A program made the translations under genes and the position numbers. DNA of 12,123 nucleotides from Opitutaceae bacterium. Its GTDB lineage: Bacteria; Verrucomicrobiota; Verrucomicrobiia; Opitutales; Opitutaceae. The stretch's first letter is position 1; each line of letters starts with the position of its first letter. Below, piece by piece: positions 1-4,862 of this stretch. The notes beneath the pieces were generated by a model. That model searched no databases and had not been told where the DNA came from. It worked only from the letters and a program-made list of their open reading frames with translations. The stretch spans positions 1-12,123 of the forward strand of contig JACKPU010000016.1 of the NCBI GenBank assembly GCA_024233285.1, written 5' to 3'.

Positions 1-2
1 TG

Positions 3-152
3 CTGCCCTGCGGCATTGACGGCTTGGCCTCGCCCAACGGCTGGTCGCGAGCGGCCGATGGCCGCTGATCGGTGGGAGTTCAGGTTGCCGCTAGCCTTGC
101 CGACAATCCGGCGATTCTCCCTTCGGCTTACGCCAAAATGTTTCTCGACGTC
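3..152 (+). other. possible decayed 3' end of an upstream gene
   Basis: The frame beginning at position 3 reads as plausible protein up to a TAA at 150-152, ending in residues like AYAKMFLDVMH. It is interrupted by an in-frame TGA at 66-68. It could be the C-terminal end of a gene that starts outside the window and has picked up a stop, or simply noncoding sequence that happens to look coding. I do not recognise a family. The rest of the stretch up to the receiver gene presumably contains that operon's promoter, but I could not point to convincing -35/-10 boxes. Confidence 0.2.
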
Positions 153-190
153 ATGCATTAAGTCACACAATTTTCTTGTCCTTGACTGTC

Positions 191-577
191 ATGCCCTTGG
201 CCAATGCTGAGCCTAAGTCCCCGGCGGTGCGCACCGCGCTCGTCATCGAAGACGATTTGGCGATTCGAGAGTCGATCCAGATGACGTTTGAGTTGGAAGG
301 GATTGATGTCGTCGTAGCCGAAAACGGTGAAGCGGGCTTGGCTGCGCTCAATCAGATCAGCAATCCTGGGGTCATTTTTCTGGACCTGATGATGCCGAAA
401 ATGAATGGCTTCCAATTCATGGAGCATCTGCGCGAGCATCCGCGAAATCCCGCGATTCCGATTGTGGTCATCAGTGCGTTCTCAGATACCGATTTCCCGG
501 TGCCCGTGGCAGCAAAATTGACGAAACCTTTCTCAATGGCTGACCTGCTGACGTTCGCCTTCAAATACTGTCAATAA
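191..577 (+). CDS. single-domain (CheY-like) response regulator
   Basis: This encodes a 128-residue receiver domain with nothing attached. The acidic pair is E20-D21-D22. The phosphoacceptor is D65 in the FLDLMMPKMNG loop, the switch Ser is S95 and the conserved Lys is K112 in LTKPF. The S95-to-K112 spacing is about 17 residues, some five shorter than in CheY, so helix alpha-4 is trimmed, as in many stand-alone receivers. The natural partner is the histidine kinase two genes downstream, which would phosphorylate D65. I chose the ATG at 191; an in-frame TTG at 176 would add five residues, and neither has a clear ribosome site. With no DNA-binding or enzymatic output it must act by protein contact or as a phosphorelay shuttle, which is inference. 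The next gene begins 9 bp after its stop. Confidence 0.93.
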   Translation: MPLANAEPKSPAVRTALVIEDDLAIRESIQMTFELEGIDVVVAENGEAGLAALNQISNPGVIFLDLMMPKMNGFQFMEHLREHPRNPAIPIVVISAFSDTDFPVPVAAKLTKPFSMADLLTFAFKYCQ

Positions 578-581
578 AGGA
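576..581 (+). promoter_or_regulatory. ribosome binding site of the H-NOX gene
   Basis: AAAGGA overlaps the TAA stop of the receiver gene and lies 5 nt before the ATG at 587. It supports that start and suggests translational coupling of the two genes. Confidence 0.6.
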
Positions 582-586
582 TCCTC

Positions 587-1141
587 ATGTATGGCTTGGT
601 GAATAGCGGCTTGGCAGATTATGTGCGCCGCAACTACGACGTCGAAACCTGGAATAGAATCGTCGCCAAGTCAGGCGTATCGACCGAGGTATTCGTGAGC
701 ATGGAGTCGTATCCCGATGAGGTTACCTACAATCTGGTGGTGGCAGCCGCTGAGGTGCTTGGTCAGGATGTTGCAAAAATATTGGAAGGCTTTGGCGAAC
801 ACTGGGTGCTGGTAACCGCAAAGGAAGGTTATGGAAGTCTCCTCGGAATGTTTGGCGATAACATGAAGGACTTCCTGAAGAATTTGGACTCCATGCATGC
901 ACGCATGGGCACTACTTTCCCGAAGCTGAGGCCGCCCTCGTTTGTCTGCCGGGATATCGACGCGACCACTTCCGAACTCGAATACCACTCCGAGCGCGCG
1001 GGTCTCACGCCGTTTGTGGTGGGACTGCTGAAAGGTCTTGGCAAATATTTCGAAACCCCGGTCGACATAAAGGTCATCGGCACCAAATCGGAATCGGTCA
1101 GCCACGATACCTTTCTGCTTACTTGGTCGGTTAAAGGCTGA
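587..1141 (+). CDS. hnoX: H-NOX haem nitric oxide/oxygen-binding sensor protein
   Basis: This is a full-length stand-alone H-NOX domain of 184 residues (the family is about 180-190). It starts with the typical MYGLVN. It carries the proximal haem ligand H104 (in NLDSMHARMG), the haem-distorting Pro in PKLRPPSF (P117), and the haem-propionate motif YxSxR as Y133-H-S-E-R137. The position matching the distal Tyr140 of the Thermoanaerobacter O2-binding H-NOX is P142 by my hand alignment. The distal pocket therefore looks non-polar, which in this family goes with NO sensing and O2 exclusion. The protein is cytoplasmic, with no signal peptide or membrane segment. Known H-NOX proteins change the activity of a neighbouring kinase or cyclase when NO binds. 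The adjacent kinase, starting 3 bp after this stop, carries the matching HNOBA domain and is the obvious partner. Confidence 0.97.
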   Translation: MYGLVNSGLADYVRRNYDVETWNRIVAKSGVSTEVFVSMESYPDEVTYNLVVAAAEVLGQDVAKILEGFGEHWVLVTAKEGYGSLLGMFGDNMKDFLKNLDSMHARMGTTFPKLRPPSFVCRDIDATTSELEYHSERAGLTPFVVGLLKGLGKYFETPVDIKVIGTKSESVSHDTFLLTWSVKG

Positions 1142-1144
1142 ACG

Positions 1145-2725
1145 GTGAATATTTCTACGTCCGAGCTCGCGGCCATATCGCCGTTTTACCTCGTATTCGG
1201 GCGTAATTTGGCGGTTCTGGAGTGCGGCCCGGCGCTCCGGAAGTTATTGCCTGACATGACCAGTGGGGATCACCTCACGCGACATTTTAGACAGGTTCGG
1301 CCGGGGGGGAATCTTGATTTCGAAACACTACGAAAACGAGCAGGCCTGCTGACCGTTCTTGAAACACTCCCCGCCCGGCTCGCCTTGCGGGGCCAGTGCG
1401 TAGTCCTCCAGGAAAGTGACGCCATCCTGTTCGCGGCGGCGCCCGCAGTCACCAACGGCCAGGAACTGAAAACCCATGGACTCTCGTTTGCCGACTTCGC
1501 GGCGCACGATCCGATATTCGAGTATCTTTTTCTGCTCCAGACGGTGCAAGGTGCGCTGCAAGAATCGCGTGAACTGGCGGAACAGCGCGCTTTGCTTTCC
1601 GAAGCCAGCCGACAGCTGGCCAGCTCGCTCGATGCTCCCACGGTGCTGGCGCGCGGTGTCCGACAAGTTGTGCCCCGCATTGCGGAAGGTGCTCTCCTGT
1701 GGTTTCAAGCCGCAGATGGAAAGGGATTGGCGGCCTCCTTCCACTCGGAACCCGAAACCGCCTCCAGGCTTGCCAATCTCGAGACCCGCCTGGGGGCGCT
1801 GTTGAAGGGCGCTGAGCATGAACTTGCAGAGTCTCTGCTTTCGATTGGCTTTGCCTCCTACTTGCTACGACCGCTCGAGAGCCGCGGCCATGCGCTGGGC
1901 ACGCTGGTGCTCCTTTCCGCCGAGCCTGGAAAGCGATATGATTCCAAGGCCACGGCGCTGGCGGACGATATCGTGCTGAGAATTGCCGCTTCACTTGACA
2001 ATGCACAGCTTTACTTGGAGTCACTCCGTTCGGTTCGACAAAGGGATGAGTTTCTCGCGATCGCCTCGCATGAACTGAGAACTCCGCTCACCTCGCTCTC
2101 CCTGCAGATGCAGCTTATCAGCCGGCTGGTGGAGAATGACAGGTTGCAGGATCTGCCCAAACAAAAGCTCTCGCAGATGCTTCATCACGAAAAAAGAGAG
2201 CTCGAACGGTTTTCTTCGCTCGTGCAAAATCTGCTCGATGTCTCTCACATTTCGGTTGGCAGCCTGCGACTGAAACCGGCCAGTCCCCCGCTCAAGCTTT
2301 CCGATCTAGTCGAATGCGTGCTCAAGCGGCTGCAGTCGGAATTATTGGCGGCAAACTATGCAGTGGTGCGGGATTTGGACGACTCTATCGAAGGCTCTTG
2401 GGACGAATCGCGGATTGAACAAGTGGTGACTAATTTGCTGACCAATGCGATCAGACATGGCCGGTCTCGTCCGATCGCGCTCCGCTCGTGGAAAAGCGGA
2501 TCGACCGCAAATCTGACGGTGTCCGATGAAGGCGTGGGCATCGACCGAGCGAATCAAGAGCGGATTTTCGAACGCTTCGAGCGAGCCTCGAAAGTCAATG
2601 AGCACGGCGGATTCGGCTTGGGTCTGTATATAGCGAGAGAAATCGTCCAGGCGCACGGCGGAAGCATAGCTGTCACCAGTGAGCCGAATAAGGGGTCGGT
2701 TTTTCAAGTCTGCCTGCCCCTGTAA
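1145..2725 (+). CDS. soluble sensor histidine kinase, HNOBA-GAF-HisKA-HATPase
   Basis: The 526-residue protein has no transmembrane segment. Residues about 10-155 resemble HNOBA (haem-NO-binding associated), the PAS-like plus coiled-coil domain next to H-NOX in soluble guanylate cyclase: SPFYLVFGRNL near the start, a RHFRQVRP stretch (46-53), LRGQCVVLQESDAILF (81-96), the GLSFADFAAHD segment (112-122), then a heptad-rich helix. Residues about 160-290 look like a GAF domain. The kinase core follows: H309 in SHELRTP, N-box N434 in LLTNAIRHG, G1 box DEGVGI (461-466), F-box IFERFER (474-480) and G2 GGFGLGL (488-494). All catalytic motifs are intact. The start is GTG at 1145, 3 bp after the H-NOX stop, with AAAGG 7 nt upstream. 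It is expected to bind the H-NOX protein through HNOBA and phosphorylate the receiver upstream. The GAF ligand is unknown. Confidence 0.93.
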   Translation: MNISTSELAAISPFYLVFGRNLAVLECGPALRKLLPDMTSGDHLTRHFRQVRPGGNLDFETLRKRAGLLTVLETLPARLALRGQCVVLQESDAILFAAAPAVTNGQELKTHGLSFADFAAHDPIFEYLFLLQTVQGALQESRELAEQRALLSEASRQLASSLDAPTVLARGVRQVVPRIAEGALLWFQAADGKGLAASFHSEPETASRLANLETRLGALLKGAEHELAESLLSIGFASYLLRPLESRGHALGTLVLLSAEPGKRYDSKATALADDIVLRIAASLDNAQLYLESLRSVRQRDEFLAIASHELRTPLTSLSLQMQLISRLVENDRLQDLPKQKLSQMLHHEKRELERFSSLVQNLLDVSHISVGSLRLKPASPPLKLSDLVECVLKRLQSELLAANYAVVRDLDDSIEGSWDESRIEQVVTNLLTNAIRHGRSRPIALRSWKSGSTANLTVSDEGVGIDRANQERIFERFERASKVNEHGGFGLGLYIAREIVQAHGGSIAVTSEPNKGSVFQVCLPL

Positions 2726-2741
2726 ATGGGCGAAGCATGGC

Positions 2742-2759
2742 ACCGTCCTAAGCGACGGT
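2742..2759 (+). terminator. weak hairpin after the kinase gene
   Basis: ACCGTC and GACGGT form a perfect 6-bp stem with a 6-nt loop, 17 nt after the kinase stop codon. There is no T-run after it, so an intrinsic terminator is doubtful. It could instead belong to the decayed insertion sequence next to it. Confidence 0.25.
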
Positions 2760-2797
2760 TATCTTGGCCACCATCCACTTCTGGTGTCCACGGCCGC

Positions 2798-3052
2798 TCA
2801 GCTATTTTTCACAAACCACATCACACGGTTCTTCAACAACGTGTCTGCGAGCATTTTCAGCTCGGTAGTCTCCCGCTCAAGCTCGTATAGCGCTTCGACC
2901 CGTAGGACTCAATCACGCCGAATCGCCATTCCCAACGACGGAACATCTGCTCCGAGATGTCCCTCTCCTTGCAGAGCGACACGATGATCCGATCGCCAAC
3001 GGCCTTCTTGGAGTTCGGATATTGTCTTCAGCCGTGGGTCCTTTGCCTTCAT
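2798..3052 (-). pseudogene. frameshifted relic of an IS3-family transposase OrfA
   Basis: Reading the minus strand, an ATG at 3050-3052 begins MKAKD, and the frame ends at a TGA at 2798-2800. The conserved helix-turn-helix part lies in a different frame in the middle: SLCKERDISEQMFRRWEWRFG. The reading then returns to the first frame for a leucine-zipper-like end, YELERETTELKMLADTLLKN. These match the OrfA layout of IS3-family elements (an HTH ending in ISEQTFYRW, a linker, and a KLEEEN...LK...LADxxLxxxxL zipper). Two compensating shifts plus an in-frame TGA (2909-2911) make it nonfunctional. No OrfB (DDE) sequence follows on the minus strand before the kinase gene, and I found no clear terminal repeats. 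The remaining sequence at 2726-2797 and 3053-3179 holds only short dyads. Confidence 0.68.
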
Positions 3053-3131
3053 TGTCTTGGTCCTTTCTTCTGGCCCAAACTGACCCCACAGGCTGCGCAA
3101 AAATTCGAGGTCACATTAAAACGGCTCGACA

Positions 3132-3149
3132 TTGGTCCGGGCCGACCAA
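3132..3149. promoter_or_regulatory. dyad upstream of first sigma gene
   Basis: TTGGTC and GACCAA form a perfect 6-bp inverted repeat around CGGGCC, about 30 bp before the preferred sigma-factor start. A CGAC/GTCG pair (3127-3130 and 3158-3161) encloses it. It could be an operator or a leader hairpin. No -35/-10 boxes were convincing. Confidence 0.25.
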
Positions 3150-3179
3150 AGAGCATGGTCGAATTTCGGCCCCCTGCCA

Positions 3180-3707
3180 TTGAATCCGACCGACCCAGAC
3201 TCCGCCCGTTGGTATGCCGATCAGGTGCAACCGCATGCCGCCGAGTTGCTGGCCTGGCTGCGGCACCGGTATCCGGCCTTGGCCGATCCCGAAAACGTTG
3301 TCCAAGAGGCTTTGACCCGGGTTTGGCTGTTACATGATACCGGTGCGGTCGATTCCCCGCGCGCCTTGCTCTTCACTACCGCCCGTCATCTGGCCATCGA
3401 TGAGCAGCGTCGCCGCCGAATCGTCACCTTCGAGTCTATAACGGAAAACGATGAGTCATTCGTTCTACTGAATGAGCGCAGCGCTCCCGATCAAGCTGCC
3501 ATCAATCAAGAACTCGAAATTTTGACCCAGGCCATTCAATCCCTACCTCAGCGTTGCCGTCAGGTGCTGACCTTGCGGAAAATCTACGGCCTTTCGCAAA
3601 AAGAAATCGCGACCCAGCTCGGCATCTCGGAACATACCGTGGAGGTGCAGGTGGCCAATGGTATGCGCCGCTGTTCGGCGTTTCTTGCCCAATACGGTTT
3701 GCCCTGA
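3180..3707 (+). CDS. FecI-like ECF RNA polymerase sigma factor (module 1)
   Basis: This 175-residue protein has region 2 at about 20-80 (LAWLRHRYPAL, then VVQEALTRVWLL, then RALLFTTARHLAIDEQRRR). Region 4 is at about 113-165, with SLPQRCRQVLTLRKIYGLSQ, the HTH KEIATQLGISEHTVE and the tail GMRRCSAFL. This is the FecI/RpoE-like extracytoplasmic-function class. I chose TTG at 3180 because the resulting N-terminus (MNPTDPDSARWY) lines up with that of the second sigma factor (MSPEADPELSLWF). A TTG at 3132 would add 16 residues, and neither has a Shine-Dalgarno site. Its product would direct RNA polymerase to the receptor gene of the module and is probably held or activated by the FecR-like protein encoded 8 bp downstream. 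The region 2.2 acidic motif is weak (PENVVQE rather than AEDLVQE). Confidence 0.93.
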   Translation: MNPTDPDSARWYADQVQPHAAELLAWLRHRYPALADPENVVQEALTRVWLLHDTGAVDSPRALLFTTARHLAIDEQRRRRIVTFESITENDESFVLLNERSAPDQAAINQELEILTQAIQSLPQRCRQVLTLRKIYGLSQKEIATQLGISEHTVEVQVANGMRRCSAFLAQYGLP

Positions 3708-3715
3708 ATACAACC

Positions 3716-4762
3716 ATGCCCGCGCCTGCCTCACCCCTGCCCGAAGAAATCCAATCCGCCGCCGCCGCCTGGCTGGCGCGTCGGGATCGTGGGCTCAATG
3801 CGGCCGAGCAGGATGCCTATTTGGATTGGCTGCGGGCCGACCCCCGGCATGCGGAGGCGATCCGGCGGCAGCAGCAGGTCTGGGGCATGCTGGATCGGCT
3901 AGAGCAGTGGCGCCCCACTCACAGCCGCGTTCCAAATCCGGATTTGTTGGCGCCCCGTTCCGCCCGGCGTTGGTATTGGCTGGCTTCCGGTCTTGGGGTC
4001 GCGGCGTTGACCGCGCTTTGGCTGGTGTTGCTTTACCTGCCCGGGGCCTCGCCAGCGCCGGCGGTGGTGGATGCTCCGCCCCAACGTGAGGCCATTGTGC
4101 ATCCGGGACCCGAACGGCGGGAGTTGGATGACGGTTCCTTGGTGGAACTCAACCAAGGCGCCGAAATAAAGGTAGCTTACTCGGCGCAGGAGCGCCGGGT
4201 GGTTTTGTTGCGCGGCGAGGCCTTCTTTACCGTTGCCCGTGATCCGGCGCGTCCCTTCTACGTGGAGGCCGAAGGCGTGACCGCTCGCGCCATCGGCACC
4301 GCTTTCAGCGTGGCGCTGAGCCGGGTGGATGTGGCGGTTTTGGTGACCCACGGGGTGGTTGAGGTGCGCGACCGCCCGGGTGCGGCTAATTCCGCCGACC
4401 CTGCTGAGCCTGTGGTGTTAAAGGCCGGTCAACGCACCGTGGTGCGTTTTGCCCGCCTGATTCCATGGCCGGCTGACCAGTCGCGGGTGCAGGATATTTC
4501 GCCGGCCGAGGTCGAACGCAGCCTGGCCTGGCAGGGCATGAGGCTGGAATTCATCGACATGCCGCTGCGCGATGTGGTGAAGGCTTTCAACCGCTACAAC
4601 CGGCGCAAATTGCGTCTGGGCGATCCGACGCTCGGAGATGTCCTTGTCGGGGGCAATTTCCGTGCCGACAACGTAGACGCATTTGTGCGCTTGTTGGAGG
4701 CCGGCTTTGGCATCAAGGCCGAAGACGGGGCGGGGGAACTGGTGCTGCGTCCCGCGCTTTGA
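3716..4762 (+). CDS. FecR-like anti-sigma/sigma regulator, single-pass inner membrane protein (module 1)
   Basis: The protein has 348 residues. The N-terminal cytoplasmic part (DUF4880-like, about 12-65) contains WLARRDRGLNAAEQDAYLDW and ADPRHAEA. One transmembrane helix follows at about 86-108. The periplasmic FecR domain spans about 127-220 (LDDGSLVELNQGAEI, then RGEAFFTVARDPARPFYVEA and AIGTAFSV). A C-terminal domain of about 270-345 has the pattern FIDMPLRDVVKAFNRYN and VGGNFRADNVDAFVRLL, resembling the STN/DUF4974 fold. FecR proteins sit in the inner membrane, bind the partner sigma with the N-terminus and read the receptor's signalling domain in the periplasm. I chose the ATG at 3716, 8 bp after the sigma stop. 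An open frame extends upstream to 3554 but lies inside the sigma gene and would hide the family N-terminus. Confidence 0.93.
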   Translation: MPAPASPLPEEIQSAAAAWLARRDRGLNAAEQDAYLDWLRADPRHAEAIRRQQQVWGMLDRLEQWRPTHSRVPNPDLLAPRSARRWYWLASGLGVAALTALWLVLLYLPGASPAPAVVDAPPQREAIVHPGPERRELDDGSLVELNQGAEIKVAYSAQERRVVLLRGEAFFTVARDPARPFYVEAEGVTARAIGTAFSVALSRVDVAVLVTHGVVEVRDRPGAANSADPAEPVVLKAGQRTVVRFARLIPWPADQSRVQDISPAEVERSLAWQGMRLEFIDMPLRDVVKAFNRYNRRKLRLGDPTLGDVLVGGNFRADNVDAFVRLLEAGFGIKAEDGAGELVLRPAL

Positions 4763-4786
4763 GCCGATCCGTAGGCGGGAAATAAT

Positions 4787-4809
4787 TTTCCATTATGAGC
4801 TAATGGAAA
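4787..4809. promoter_or_regulatory. 9-bp perfect inverted repeat in the leader of the first TonB receptor gene
   Basis: TTTCCATTA (4787-4795) and TAATGGAAA (4801-4809) are exact reverse complements around a 5-nt centre. A further GGAAA at 4778-4782 could pair instead with the TTTCC arm at 4787-4791, so two exclusive foldings are possible. It lies between the FecR stop and the receptor ATG at 4863. It may be an operator dyad or an RNA stem-loop; there is no T-run for a terminator. Confidence 0.5.
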
Positions 4810-4862
4810 CCCGGAGGCCGTTCGTCTGCACCATCGTCGCAACATCACAACCCAACTCCTCC

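Noticed and set aside
176..190. TTG start for the receiver gene
   Set aside because: It only adds five residues before an in-frame ATG and has no ribosome site; kept as an alternative.
16..210. 64-codon open frame on the + strand
   Set aside because: It overlaps the start of the receiver gene, has an unremarkable Arg/Pro-rich translation and no recognisable domain or ribosome site.
1449..2024. 191-codon open frame on the - strand
   Set aside because: It lies wholly inside the kinase gene, whose domains are clear; the translation is Arg/Pro/Gln-rich as expected for an antisense shadow.
2726..3179. Possible intact insertion sequence
   Set aside because: No DDE transposase, no full-length OrfA frame and no convincing terminal inverted repeats; only a relic.
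2957..3337. 126-codon + strand frame over the relic and the sigma start
   Set aside because: It overlaps the sigma gene in another frame and crosses the transposase relic; the translation shows no domain.
3554..3715. Upstream extension of the first FecR frame
   Set aside because: It lies inside the sigma gene; the family N-terminus begins after the ATG at 3716.
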